This document shows positions 12,865 to 42,953 of a DNA stretch of 64,000 nt, piece by piece. Position numbers and translations under genes: made by a program. Position 1 is the first letter of the stretch. Every line of letters begins with the position of its first letter. The stretch comes from Cristatella mucedo (lineage: Eukaryota > Bryozoa > Phylactolaemata > Cristatellidae), in assembly GCA_009760855.2 (NCBI GenBank), contig WPIO01000010.1:2677501-2741500 (forward strand). The letters are read 5' to 3'. The notes below the pieces were generated by a model. It searched no databases, was not told the origin of the DNA, and worked only from the letters and a program-made list of their open reading frames with translations.

Positions 12865-15800
12865 CTAAACAGAACAGATAGCTCCTCAGCGCCGCACAGG
12901 CCAGACGGCAGCGAGCAGGCTGCTTGCGACTGGTCCGAGCCAGCTTATCGATATCAAAATGGCGAGAGTACAGCGGCCAAGGCCGGGCCACTTCGGTCAG
13001 CTGACACCAACATGGAGGACTGCATATAGGCGTGCTAGTTCGGTGATTGGAAAAATGCCCATCCGGAATAAATACCCCGATCACGAACGGCAAGTAATAA
13101 TAATAATAATAATTCACTTGATAAAACGCCCTCAGAGAACTTAATCTCTCTCTAGGCGCTTTACATTTGCTGTAAAGTGAAATGCAATTGAAAGTGGTCG
13201 CAATGCAGCAGTAGTAAGAAAACAGTTATTTCTGAGCATATAATTGCATGTTAAACGTAAGGTTCAATCCACACTATGCGAGTTTCCACTCAAGTGGTCG
13301 CAATGCAGCAGTAGTAAGAAAACAGTTATTTCTGAGCATATAATTGCATGTTAAACGTAAGGTTCAATCCACACTATGCGAGTTTCCACATGAACGAAAT
13401 TATCAGGGTAAGTTGACCAGGCTTCTGCTGCACTGAACACGCTGGTCGGTTCCCATCAACAGCTTATAGGTATCAACCAGTTAGGCGTAGATAAGACCGT
13501 ATTCAATATTATGCTCGGAAATCCTGTTTTGATACCAATGCTGCAAGGCTGACATTGGAAACCGATTCGTACTCGGGGAATTCCTACCGGATGAGGTTGG
13601 CACCATGCATTCGATCCCTAACGGTAGTGGGTGGCCGAGGCAGGCCACAGCCACCCCACGCTGGCTGCCTACAGACAAGAATGCCCCGGGACGAGAGGGG
13701 TCTGCTTGCTGCTCAGCTGCAGTGTGGTGCAGCACGGACACGACGGCTGCACAACGGGTCGGTCGCCAGGATATGCCCAGGGTCACAACAAAGACAATGG
13801 CACGGTGTCACACGACGGTAAGGTCTATTCACATCAAGAACGGTGTGACAGTGCCACAGACGGCGTGGTCTTCGGACTTACAAGATGGGAGTCTGTGCTG
13901 AGCGATGTCGATGGCGAATACACAGCTGGGGGGGGGGAGGGAAGAGGGGAAGAACAACCCAGCAATTCCAGGTCAATTAGGTCACGGCGTTGGGCATAGC
14001 TGGATGGTGCTAGTAAACAACCCTACCCCCATAGTACCACACCAAGATGGATCACGTTGCATCCTTAGAAAAGCCAAGGGTCTGTTTACGTAAGGCGACC
14101 GAATACCGATATTGTATATTGTTTTGATGGAGATTTGCTTCTCTCAGGTTGTTACATAGATGACTTATTTTTATTATAAACAAAGCCAAGAAGGCCTCCA
14201 ACAACACCATCCCCCCCACCGTAGAGGGGCTGTTTTGCCGGTGAAGAAGGAAGGGAAGCAAGATGAACGTGGCTGAAAAACTCCACAACTCCAGCCTAGA
14301 AAACCCCACCAAGTCAGCATCGGCCGGCCGGTCAGTCACCAGAGGTGAAATCAGCCAGGCGCAGGCAGCCGGCGGCTCGGCACTTGCTGACTGCTGAAAA
14401 CGTGGCCTTCCTGACACTGCGCTAGCATAGCGACCCTCGGCAGAGCATTCGGTCAGGTTTGCTCTGCCCCCTCCCCCCCCCCCCCCCCCACTTCACCGAG
14501 TGTCTAGCCAGCTGCCCACAGGAAGTTGGATCTGTGGAAAAAGGTATGCTCGACGGTCCTGTCGTCAGGTGAGCCAGTAGTGAAGCAGCAGCCATCAGCA
14601 GCACGGACAGATACGACAGAGAAAGCGGTGCGATGCGGCAGCAGCCGCATCGCGCTCAATCGTCCTGCTGGCCTGCACCAACGATCTGCTGAGCCCGCGT
14701 CGCGGGCGCAGCGAACGCGGCCAGGGCCACGTGGTCTCTGCACCCGTAGGACGAGCGAGATAGCAAAGTGAGTTGGAAGAAAAGCGACAGACAGCTCCAG
14801 CCTACCGCTACACTTGACGGCTCCTGCACCTGCCTCTGCACTTAGCCCTTTTGTCTTGCACACACAAGATCTCACACAAGGTCTCGTGGGGTCGCGCTTG
14901 AGCGGAAAGCTAAACTGCAGCTGCTCGTGCAGCACGGTCGGTGGCACACATGCAGAAACAAGAGCGGCACGGCGCTGGTGCACACGGGACACGGCTCGCT
15001 GCACGCCGCATGCAAACAACAGCTGCAATCCTTGCCGAGTGCGTGCAAGAGCGGCTTCCTACACGGAAGCCAATGGCAAGTGCACGCGCAGTGGAAGCAC
15101 GCGAAGCGGCCGCCTAGCTCTAGATCAAGCCGAGCTGGGCTGGCGCAGCAACCAGCAGCCTTCTCTCTCTTTTGTCCTTCAGGCCTCCCTTCCGGGGCTA
15201 AAAAGCAAAGCTGACATTTTACTTTGCCTAAGGACTCGGGGCTTCCGCTCCGTGGCTCCTCCAAGCGTGCACCCTGTGACAGCTGACTCACTTCCAGCGA
15301 TTCTAGCGCAATGACCTCTCCAGCAGGCCGACACGTCACTTCCTTGCTAGCCGTCCACGGCTGCTTCACCGCTGCTTACCGCAACTGCTTCTCTGCCTGC
15401 GCATGCTTTTCCTTTTCGCTCGACTGAGTGACACGTGCGTCGCACGGCGTCAATTGTACGCACAGGAAAACCGCTAAGGGCACTCGTGTGCACCATAGAC
15501 AAATCATGGGCGTCTAACTAGTGCTTGTGCAACGTTGAGGAGGGGCAGATGCAGCACATACGTGCACTCGCGGCTCGGTTGCAGTATTTCTTGCTTAATT
15601 CTTGCTCTCCTCGTTGTGTCCCACACCCTTCCGTAGAGATTGGCATTGTCAATCTCTCGTCAACCAAACTGGGAATTCGTGCTCACCACCACCAAAACAA
15701 GCCCTCGTTCAGTAACTACAGGGGGCACGCGTGCAAGCGCAGATGAAAATCACACTGCACGCAAGAATAACTGAGATCCAGCCAGGCAAATGCTCGGTCG

Positions 15801-18800
15801 CCCAGCGGGCTCTCGATCAAGTGCCTTCACGGCGTTTGAGGCCCACGGGGGCGGGAGGAGTGAGAAAGAGGTGGAGCACGCACTATATTACACCTCCGAT
15901 TTCAAAATTTGCCGAGCAGTGACCTCCACCGGCTCTTTCAGGATTTAATTATTGCCCGAGTCAACATTTTCACACTGACAACGAAAAAGATCTACTCTGA
16001 GCAGCCTGGCTTCGATGCTCGCGAGCATCGCCGACCATCACAGTTCACGGGTATTCACGACTGACCGTGGAAGCAAGGCAGCACAGGGGTAAATCGCTGC
16101 ATACACGGCGAGTAGCTTCCAAGCCAAGCATCGCAAGACTTACAAAACACTCTGCAGCATCGTCCATTATGCCCAGCTGGAATCGCTGCTGGTCGGCAAA
16201 CGTCCGGGCGAGGGCTCGGCGCAAGCCGTCCGGTGGCAATGCTGATTTATCGCTGCACTGGAACTGCTTGAATATCGCCTAAAATTATCAAACCACAATA
16301 GCAAGAAAACCCCATCGCCGTACATCAACAGTAAGTAATCCTCCAACATTCAATTCACCAGCTCATCGAAAAAGTAGGGAAGGTAGGCTCGTGCTTGCCA
16401 ACTTTGAGGGCCAGCTCGGCAACATCTACACTGTTGCCTAGGAGGGCAGGCCTTCCAACTTAGCATAGCGCTGCAGCCAGCGCTAATTTCGCGCCACCAG
16501 TGACCGCCCCTCCAGCCTGGTTGAAGGACTGGGCGTTGTTCCGTCTCTAACCCATGGCTCACCAGCCTCGTAAGAGGGCGTTTTTGTTAAAATAATTTCG
16601 ATACCTCCGTGCATTCAAAGACCTAAATTTACTAAATAAATTGGAACTTCAACCGAATTGAACGTCTTTCTGCCAAGGCCTGGGGGTGCACGAGGATTAA
16701 ACCAAGGAGAGTGAGGACAGACCTTGCCAGAGGCAGCAAGGTTAAAGGGACTTGTCTGACGGCTTGCCATCCAACCAGCCCCCTTGGCTTTGTCCGAGAT
16801 GGGATGAGGGGTAGGGCACAGACCTTGCAGCCCAGGGGCACCGTGCACGAACTTCCTGACCCAGGTCGTGGGTTCGACTTCTTCAGCAGGCAAATCCCTA
16901 TTGCCTACAGCAAGCAGGCAATAGCTGCTTGCAGGGTTCATCTGCTGAATCAGATGACCATTGTTTGCCTGTATCTGTATCTGTTTACCCCACTCCTCAC
17001 ACCTACGGTTGTAAAGTGAAAGCAGGTCAGAAGATTCAGCAGCCTCATTTATATAGCAGCAGCAAAAGAACCCTAGCAGCTACCACCCTGCTTGCGGTGG
17101 GCAGTACAGATTTGCCTGCTGCAGGACTCGAGTCTTTGACCAAGATCAGACAGCAAGAGCACCTCACCTTACCTCTGGGCCAAGACCCAGGAGCAACCTA
17201 AAGTATACGACTCACCGAGCCGGTGCGTGGATTACAAACAGCTTGCACAACCAACAAACGGCAAATCCAGAATTTAATTATCGAATGGCCAAACGGAGCC
17301 TGCCAATTACAGACACACGGCTGTATGTATTAACAGACCCCCCAAAGCCGTGCTTTGATGCTGTTGGGGCTACTAGCAGCTAGCTACACGACTCAGGAGT
17401 GACGTCTTTAGCAAAGTAACTGATGGATTGCACCAAGTGGAGACGTATAGGTACGTTCACGACGAGATATATGTTGAGAAATGGACCAATCGACCAATTT
17501 CTAAGCATATATCCACCACGTTTTAAAATCTCGGTGCCTTTCAAGCCTTGAACCAATAACGTGCCGGCTTTCTCAGTGAAAGAGAATGTGATACTCACTG
17601 CCTTGTTTATTGCCTGCTGTATTGCCCCTTTATAGTCGATCGGGTGCAAAGCCACCACAACGTGCCAAAAGCTGAGGAGCAATGCGACTTTGTCGAAGGT
17701 ATTCTGCAATCCCTTAGCAAGCAGCGCATGAGCAATAGGAAGATCGCTCGTATACTCGGAATGGGGCTGTGGCAAGTATAATCTGACTAAGCACACTAGG
17801 AAGAGCTCGGTGGTCAATACCTGCTGCCTAGGCAGCCTGAACAAGACATATAGGCCGAGAGGAGAGTCTGCTGAAGATGGCTGCACCTCACGATAGGAAG
17901 GGCAGCTGCACATCTTGAGCTGACACAGTCACAGGAAGCTGAGACAGGGACCAAACTTCGCAGACAAACGGGTGTCCACTTGGCCTAGACAACTCTGCGC
18001 CGACGACAACGACTACCGAAGAAAGGGCCGTGGCTAATTTGGCAGCATTACAAAGCTGAGGAGCTTCTTTTGGCTCGTCGCTCAAGCCCACCAGACTCTG
18101 GAGCGTTGCTGTTCGGTCTATTAGACCAACGAAAGAAAATTTCAGCTCTTTGGTAACAACAAACTAACGTTAGGTTTGAGTAAGCCGAAGAAAGTGTGAG
18201 GAATACTCAGACGACTGCCTGCAGCGCACTGTGAAGTGGGGGAGGGGGGCAGTGGCGGGATCCGGTTTGGGGCTCTCCCCCTCCCTCTTGCTCCATCGCA
18301 TGCCATGCATTATGGACCGGAAGGTTTATATCAACGTGCTGCAAAAAATGGCACTCTGTGCTCTCGACGAATTTTGGGCAACAGCTTCATTTATCTGCAG
18401 GGCATAGTCCAGCAACCAAGTTGCTGGCCTGTATAAATTCTCATTTATGGCTCTGTAGTGTAACCTACACAACTTTCTGCACGAAGCAATTGTTTGCAGT
18501 ATCTGTATCTCACAATCACGACAGCCCTCGCAGTGGCCAGAAGCAGGCATGTGCAGGCAAGTCGGGAGGGGGAGTTGGGAGTACAGGTAGCAATGCAGGC
18601 AAGGAGCTGGCCAGACAACGGAGTCATTACACGACCACAGCTGCTGCTACCGCTGGAGCCACCACCTGCTTATCAAGCTGGCTAATGCAGCCACTGCACG
18701 CCTCTGCTCGGTGCAGTGGCGGCTTGTCGTGAGGAGCGACTGGCAGCCTGATACCCCACCTACACGGTTGGCAAGCCAGAAGCAATTACGGCTAACGAGG

Positions 18801-21192
18801 TAATGCAGCATGACCAAAAGACCGAGTAGCTCATAGCTGGCCTGCCAATGGGGGGGGGGCAGCCAGCAGCAGCAGCAGCAGCCGATCCTGAGGATGCTGG
18901 AAGATGGGACAGCAGCAGCAGCAGCAGCAGCAGCAGCACCCTGAAGTGGGTGACAGAAGTAGCCGGCTCGGCACGGCAAAGCAAATCCACCCCACCGGTC
19001 GGGTCGGACCATGGGAAGTAGTCTCGCCAATCTCAACGACGGACGACAATCTGAACGACAGACGACAATATCAACGATGGACGACAACCTCAACGATGGA
19101 CTAACTCATACGATGGAAAAATCTCAAAGATATTCGGCCGAAAGCAGCAAGAGGTGGCCGAACGATGCTGCTGCTGCATCTGCCCACTGCTGCAATCGAT
19201 CAGCGTCGCAGTTGCAGTTACCCACGTTTCCACAGCTGTACAATACGGTATAATAATCCAAACAAAGAATAAGACGAAGAGCTTGGCAGCAGAAGCAGCA
19301 GCAGCAAGTAGGTAGAACTAGCACGCTCTCACCTAAATTGCTCGTGCTGTCATTCCAAGTCAGTGGCACGTAGCCAACTTCGAGGGTGCACTTTATGGGG
19401 GGGGGGACAATGCCAGCCTCCAACTGAACTTGCCAGACTCTCGATCGCTTTAACAGCTGTCCCTCAGTTTAGGCTTTTCGCGCACCTTGCACCGGCAGCT
19501 TTGAGGCTGAGGCAGTGCCGAAAGAGGGTACCTTCATGTGCCAGGCGGCGCCTTACCTTCAGGGCACAGAAAATGCACGAGCTGGCCATGCAAGCGTGGC
19601 CTACCAAGTGCCGAAAGCTTCGCCGGAACACGTCCAAGTGCCAGAGGACCTGTAAAGTTACGACTGGTTGCAATAAGGCGGCACCAGCGAGCCATGCCGA
19701 CGCTGGGTCCTCAGCAGCAGCAGCAGCCAGGGGCGTGCATGTAGGCCCAAGTGCCAGAAGTTGGATCCAGGGTGCACGGCCAATGGGGCGCAATGGAGTT
19801 CATATCGGATGGCATCGTGCTTGTACTACAGATAAGCTGCATGCATGCACGCACACGCACACGGATGTTAATAAGCACATGTACATGCATAAACACTGGC
19901 ATGTGCACACATACACTTTGAGTAACACTACGTTACTGTTTACAATTACGAAAATACAAAGAAAGGTTAGCTGATTCAATAGCCTAATTTATGTAGGCGG
20001 CAGAAGCAACAGCTTTTTTAATAATTACGAAAATACAAAGAAAGGTTAGCTGATTCAATAGCCTAATTTATGTAGGCGGCAGAAGCAACAGCTTTTTTAA
20101 TACACATCGGCAGAAAAGCCTTAATGGCTATCACCACCACTTGCAGTGGGCAATAAAAGATCGCCTACAGCAGGACTCGAACCCACGACCTGGGTCATGA
20201 AGGGCAAGCACCTTGCCTCCTGAGCAAAGATCTAGGGGCAAACACACTATAGCAAATCTGCTGGGCACCCACCATAAGAGGAGCACCTCACACTAAGAAC
20301 CTGCTGCACAAGCATGCCAACTAATAATAATAAATGTGTACAGCACCCTCAGAAAACTTAATCTCTCCCTAGACACTTTAAAAATTGTGTAAAGGAAGCA
20401 TGATGGAATGGTAAGTGATAGCACGCTCAATTTCAACAAGCATAACATGGTATTTTACTTACTATTCTATTGCCTATCACTTTGCAGCAAATGTAAAGCG
20501 CCTAGAAAGAGATTAAGTTCTCTGAGGGCGCTTTATCAAGTGCAATATTATTATTATTATTATTAACAATAAGTGTGTAAGACACTTAATGATATTCACA
20601 TGAAGCACAGGGTGGCTTACGAATACGTACACGCCCCCTGTGTTGCATGTGTTCAAATCTGCCATCCCCCTGCCCCCCCCCCCCCACCGTGCCGTAGTGC
20701 TGTACATAAGTTCAAATAAGCCATCCAATAAGCGATCGACTGGAAACTGCTGATGGGGCAGAAGGCTGCTGCAGCAGCTGTACAGATCCCATATGAACAG
20801 GAAGTTAGCTGGCCCACGAGATGGGGGGTGGGTAGCTAGGCGACTTGGCAACTGGCAACCTATTTTGCCAGAGACCTTCGTCACGACCTTCGACGAATAC
20901 CAGGTAAACTAATTACCCACCGGCCCCGAGTTTGAGCAAAGCCTAGTTGCTGCTGCTGATATGTAAACGTAAGGCTGAAGCAGGGCTTGGCACGACGCAC
21001 CTGCACGGCACTGTTGAGGAAGCAGTTATTCTGTCCGGGGGCGTTGAGAAGGCCCTTCGTGTGGCTCGGTGACATGCTCAGCCTCTGCCGGCCAGCCTCT
21101 AGTGCCTGGTCCTCCTCCACCTGCATGCCGCTGGTCCAGCGGCCTGCAGCCAGGGTAGCTGAAGCTTGCCCTGCTGCAGCCAGGCTGCACAT
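12751..21192 (-). CDS. USP54-like: USP53/USP54-type ubiquitin-specific protease, 5' half of catalytic domain (gene span, partial)
   Basis: This multi-exon gene encodes the N-terminal part of a peptidase C19 (USP) domain of the USP53/USP54 subfamily, which cleaves or binds ubiquitin chains. Five exons read leftward: 21211-21001, 19649-19557, 16278-16144, 12864-12751, with the first holding the candidate starts. All junctions are phase 0 and all introns GT-AG. Joined in order, they give the Cys box ([12 protein letters not shown]), the [13 protein letters not shown] helix, the CxxxxxxCIFCALK segment, [15 protein letters not shown] and [10 protein letters not shown], in the order known for USP53/54. 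The catalytic Cys is present. The later part (zinc-binding segment, catalytic His box, QPLLLLY region) was not found in 1-12750, so it may lie in unrecognised exons there or beyond the left edge. Orthology to USP53 versus USP54 is not resolved. The four exons counted here plus the uncertain 5' boundary make this an incomplete model. Confidence 0.88.
13095..13190 (-). mobile_element. LINE/SINE 3' tail fragment
   Basis: An AAT repeat is followed by the reverse complement of the LINE tail (CCCTCAGAGAACTTAATCTC, TAGGCGCTTTACATTTGC). No upstream LINE sequence is recognisable. Confidence 0.8.
13192..13389 (+). repeat. Perfect 100-bp tandem duplication
   Basis: Copies at 13192-13291 and 13292-13389 are identical by eye apart from the last bases. 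This implies a recent duplication or an assembly artefact. Confidence 0.93.
14400..15500. other. GC-rich intronic segment of the USP gene
   Basis: It is richer in CG dinucleotides than the rest of the intron, with a poly-C run at about 14473-14489 and long open frames on both strands that match nothing I know. An internal promoter is possible. Confidence 0.25.
16144..16278 (-). CDS. USP54-like: USP53/54-like exon, [15 protein letters not shown] segment
   Basis: This exon has 45 codons between TTTTAG and the donor GTAAGT, phase 0 at both ends. It encodes [19 protein letters not shown] and then [21 protein letters not shown]. The [16 protein letters not shown] block is highly characteristic of USP53/54, and the E that follows starts the next exon. 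Confidence 0.92.
16800..16960 (+). mobile_element. tRNA-derived SINE, main family
   Basis: This plus-strand copy has CCCAGGTCGTGGGTTCGAC as B box and an end CTGCTGAATCAG. It stands in inverted orientation 60 bases from the copy at 17022-17200, so the pair could form a long hairpin in RNA. Confidence 0.8.
17022..17200 (-). mobile_element. tRNA-derived SINE, main family
   Basis: It contains GATTCAGCAGCCTCATTTAT to GCTGCAGGACTCGAGTC, a minus-strand copy in a USP intron. Confidence 0.85.
17380..17913 (-). other. Unassigned 177-codon open frame
   Basis: This is a continuous frame of balanced amino-acid composition with several hydrophobic segments (e.g. [30 protein letters not shown]) inside the USP intron 16.28-19.56 kb, same strand. 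It does not resemble any USP segment and its flanking exons already join in phase without it. I do not recognise it. It could be a transposon remnant, a nested gene or chance. Confidence 0.3.
19020..19110 (+). repeat. Short minisatellite, about 20-bp unit
   Basis: About five diverged units of the type CAACGATGGACGACAA follow one another in a USP intron. Confidence 0.75.
19557..19649 (-). CDS. USP54-like: USP53/54-like exon, [13 protein letters not shown] segment
   Basis: This exon has 31 codons between an acceptor (AACTTTACAG) and the donor GTAAGG, phase 0 at both ends. It encodes [13 protein letters not shown] followed by a Cys-containing stretch ending CIFCALK. It continues the Cys-box helix of the previous exon (NSAVQ then VLWHL), the usual order in USP53/54. 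Confidence 0.9.
19965..20250 (-). mobile_element. tRNA-derived SINE (main family) with internal duplication
   Basis: On the minus strand there is an A-box-like TAGNNCAGGAGGCAAGG and the B box GGGTTCGAGTCC, then the family body (CACTGCAAGTGGTGGTGATA) and an end GAGGCTNNTGAATCAGCTAA. The far end is duplicated in tandem, period 79 (19944-20022 and 20023-20101). Confidence 0.88.
20320..20570. mobile_element. Two LINE 3' ends in inverted head-to-head arrangement
   Basis: A reverse-oriented tail (20320-20425, AATAATAATAAA first) abuts a forward LINE 3' end (20425-20570, ending in ATT repeats). The two arms are inverted copies, so the segment could form a hairpin. Confidence 0.8.
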
Positions 21193-21211
21193 CTTGTCTG
21201 TCTGCAGTGAC
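21001..21211 (-). CDS. USP54-like: USP53/54-like exon with catalytic Cys box
   Basis: The exon follows an acceptor with a good pyrimidine tract (TTTGCTTTCAG, exon from 21211) and ends before GTGCGT at 21000. It encodes [19 protein letters not shown], the USP Cys box with the nucleophile in NNCFLNS. The first in-frame ATG is at 21190-21192. Others follow, including one at 21073-21075 that gives [11 protein letters not shown] directly ahead of the domain. The start is therefore ambiguous by about 40 residues; USP53/54 proteins have roughly 30 residues before this box. Bases upstream of the ATG at 21192 would be 5' untranslated. Confidence 0.88.
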
Positions 21212-21303
21212 CTGAAAGCAAACACGAACTACGTGCTATCAAACCTGGTCTAAACTGAAACAGCGGGCCTGCCTCCCAGCTGCGGGTCGAGAGGTGTAGA
21301 GAA

Positions 21304-21360
21304 ATGAAAAAATCATCAGGCCAGGCAAAATCATCAGGCCAGGCAAAATCATCAGGCCAG
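21304..21360 (+). repeat. Three 17-bp tandem units
   Basis: AAATCATCAGGCCAGGC is repeated three times just upstream of the first recognised USP exon. Confidence 0.9.
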
Positions 21361-21683
21361 CACCCGAGCAAGGAGCTTCGGCTTCGCCAAATAGCTGAGA
21401 GGAGCTTCGCTGAGAGAAGCTTTGCTGAGAGAATGAGCCTGGGGCTCCCCAACACCGCTGCAGCAGTAGCTGCATGCCACTGCAGGATCCCCCCCTCCCC
21501 CCCCCCCGAGGCACCTGCTCCTCCGACTGGGAGGGGTGGCAGAGGGGTCGGCTTGATGAGGCATCGGCAGCAGCATCAGCAGGTGTCACGTGCCCTGCTG
21601 CTGGCTGCAGCTGCCAGGCCAGACTATCAGATGGCAGCCCCAAGTTGTAGTGCTAACAAGTAAGCAATCTTTAAAGAGCAACG

Positions 21684-21688
<5 letters not shown>

Positions 21689-21760
<72 letters not shown>

Positions 21761-21770
21761 TCTCTCTCTT
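21689..21770 (+). repeat. (CT)n microsatellite
   Basis: Nearly perfect CT dinucleotide run of about 80 bases. Confidence 0.97.
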
Positions 21771-22889
21771 ACCCACTGCTCTATAAAGCAGCCCGAGGCA
21801 TTATGCCAGCCCTGCCTCCTCTATGCTGGGGATGTCGGTGGTCGGTGTCCCGGCGGTCTCATGCATGACCTTATCCTATTGGTAAGCCCAGTTCACAGCT
21901 TCAACATTGCCTGCTTTTGACCAGCATTCAGCCACGGCCTATACGCCCCAGGCTGCCGGCGGTTTCTGCATCTCTAAAGCTCATACCTCCCTCCCCCATG
22001 ACCGACCTGGGTCCCCCAGCAGGCCACCAGCTGAGTGAAATCCTTCTCAAGTCAGCTCGTAGGCAGGCAGGCTCGTGCATGTGCTCGGGCAAGCATGCAT
22101 GAAAACAGGACACAATTCCACGGACTCGCATGTGCAAATGTGCGCGCCCGCACACATACTCGCACGAACGCTCACACACACACACACACAGATGCAAGCA
22201 CGCTCAAGCACTTATTTGACTAAACAGTGGGCCTCTAATCATGTGACAGACCATTGTTTTTTTCTTGCCACGAGTGCAGCGGAAAGAGCAGAAAGTGGCA
22301 GCTTCGAGTCCAGCAAGTGGAACGGTCGATGCAGCCAGTCAGAGTGGAGCCAGCTGCCATAGAGGGTCACCGGGGTCACGGCCAGCACAGGCAACTAGCT
22401 ACCAATCCGAGCCAGCTGCCCCTTCCCATAGCCCCTACCCCTTCAGCTGGGCCAGTCCCTCCCATCGGCAGCAGAATGGGACTTATCATCAAAACGTTTT
22501 CACCAAGGAGGCACCGAAACAGGCCTATCGCTCAGCGACGGCTCAGATGGACTGCTGCTAGGGGGGGGGGGCACAGTGGCACTCGGACTTATGGCTTAGC
22601 GTCAATCAACTGCCAAATAATACGGCCAAAGGTCCTGTAGCTAGTAGATACTGGTCAGCAAAAAAAAAGATCGTCTCTTAGACTACAGCCTTAGTCGAGT
22701 GATTCCAACCAGCCGTGTGGTCATCATACATCGAGTCACAGAACACAGGCTGCAAGCAAAAGCGAGTCGTTGCACGGATAGTTCAGCAGAGGGCAACGAC
22801 AGCAACAGACTGGGTCCTTGGGAGCAACATGCACTTTACTGGTACAAATAGGAGACCGAAGATTCGACTTTAAAGCAAAGTTAAAAGCA

Positions 22890-23000
22890 GCAATCACTCC
22901 CACTGGCAATAGGCAGTTTAGAATTGCCTGCTGTAGGACTCGAACCCATGCGCGACCTCGGCCGTGAAGTGGGAACACTGCACTGCTAGGCTAAGGCTTA
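22890..23000 (-). mobile_element. tRNA-derived SINE, main family (head only)
   Basis: GGCAATAGGCAGTTTAGAA and TGTAGGACTCGAACCCA are followed by the head remnant. The body end is missing. Confidence 0.75.
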
Positions 23001-23094
23001 CTCGAATGGAAAATGCAGTCGGCAAACTGCCCTGTGCCCGGCCTCCTACAGGCACACCCTGCAAGCCCTATGACAGATGCTGGCATGGGCACGG

Positions 23095-23220
23095 TCAATA
23101 ATGATAATGACAATAATAATAATTATTATAATACATTCTATAGCACCCTCAGAGAACTTGACTTCTTTCTAGACACTAGGCATCGTGTACTGTAAAGGAA
23201 GCAGGATTGAATAATCAAGG
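23095..23220 (-). mobile_element. LINE 3' tail fragment
   Basis: AATAATAATTATT is followed by the reverse-complement tail (CCCTCAGAGAACTTGACTTC, then TTCTAGACACTAGG). Confidence 0.75.
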
Positions 23221-24971
23221 CGAGCCCCCTCCAAAGTGAATAAACTTTTGCATAATGCCAGAGGCTATAATCTGGCGACTTGATTGTTAGGAGCCCGGCC
23301 AATCGGAACTGGCCTTGCCGGGCCACGTAGTAAAAGGGTTAGCCTGGTGCATGCCAATGCAATTCAAAGGTAATCTTCCCAGTAATCACGTTTGATCTAG
23401 CACAAGTAATTCGGCAATACAAGTCTTCCTCCTAGCAGCAGGCACTGCTGTGAGCCACGTCCGATATTATGGCAGATTACCTACCTTCGGCTCAAAGGAA
23501 GTCGTTCCACTTAATGGATAAACAGTCGTTTCTTCAACTGACCGAGCCGATAATGGATTAGCCTCGATCCCGAATGACTCGGGTGTCAAGTTCGCATATT
23601 TAAGGCCAGCTGCTGTCGGCAGCAGCTGGCTTTCGAGGAAGCTGTACCACCTGCTGCTGCAGCTGTCCCCCAAACATTCAACGTTGAGGGAGGGTTGGAA
23701 GTGATGGTAGTGGGTGGGCAGTGCCTCTTAAGTAAAGAGTTCCACTGCCTCCAGTGCAGCCAGACTGGGCAGATGAGAGCCACCGTCAGGTGGCAGGCAC
23801 TCAGGCAGGCAGGTGGTGAAGAAATCGCCAACCAGTCGCGCTACGACCGCTAGTCAAGCGGCTCGGGCTGCTGATTGGGACGCGCGATGCACACAAACTC
23901 GCTCACTCGGGTAATATAAAGCCGGGCCGTAATAATGAATATTAATTAGTGCCGGCCGGCAAAGACCGGCCGGCAAGTCCGTCCGAAGCGGTTCCTAAGC
24001 GCATGCGCGAAGCAACGCAAGACCATGCGGCGGCGGCGGCCGACGAGCGCGACCGGATAGGCAAAATTAAAACAAAAACCGACGCGGCCAGTAGGCGGCG
24101 GCCGCTCGCGCGGCATTCGGCAGCCAAGGCCGGGCGGGATCGGCGGCCGAGCGTCGCGGCGCTAAGCGCAGGCGCCGCGAGTAAAGCAGCGGCGCGCAGA
24201 CGCCGCCGGGCGACCGGAATCTCTTCGAGCAGCTGCGCGGCAGCGCCGCCGGGCGGCCGTCCGTTCGACGTCCGCCCCACGCGTGGGCCGGCGCAAGCAG
24301 CGCAGGCGAGCTGCCGCGTGCGCGTCAGCGCGCGCCCCCAGGCGACCGCCGCCGCCGCTCCCCTCACGCCGCGGCGAACCCGGCAAAGGCGCGGTCGCGT
24401 CAGCCCGAGCGTGGGACTCGCAGCGCGCGGGCCGCGGCGCTCGTCGGGCTGAGAGAGAGAGGAGCGCCGGCCGCCCGCCCTCCCGCGCGCGCGCGCGAAC
24501 GCCGCGGCGGTCGGGCGCCGACCGGCGGCGGGCCCTTAGCGAGCGAGCGGCGGCGTTGTGCGTCGCTCGCGAGCTGCGGCCTCCTGCATCCCGCGCGCGC
24601 GAGCGCCGGCTACTTACGGCGCGGGCATACTAGCGCGCGGCTGGTGCCGCGCAACGACGCGCGCGCCGCGAGCTCGGCGAGCAGCACCGCAGGCCCAGTT
24701 TACGGGGGACTGGCGGTGCCATTCACCTGGCCGTTACGCGGCAACGTGCGTAACAGGTAGCGGCAGCGCGCAACCCGCCACGCGGTCGGCGCGCGAACGC
24801 GTCGCAGCAGGACTGACAGCCGGCGCGGCAGCGAGTCGACGGCGCGAGGGCCGAGCCTGCGGCGCGCCCAATCCTACCTTATACAGTTCCGCGGCTCGTA
24901 GTGGAACAGATGCCACACGACATCGGTCCGCGCGCCATCTTTGTTTTCTAATTGCGTATCCTTTCGGCGCG

Positions 24972-42953
<17,982 letters not shown>

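Noticed and set aside
12587-13117. 176-residue minus-strand frame over 12.6-13.1 kb
   Set aside because: It is out of frame with the USP exon at 12751-12864, whose frame gives the conserved HCIPHRKF block.
20160-20215. tRNA-like A and B boxes as a functional tRNA gene
   Set aside because: The same head recurs in about a dozen SINE copies with a shared non-tRNA body, and no clean cloverleaf was seen.
23942-24633. Overlapping long frames in the CpG island on both strands
   Set aside because: High GC removes stop codons. The sequences are Arg/Ala-rich and match no family.
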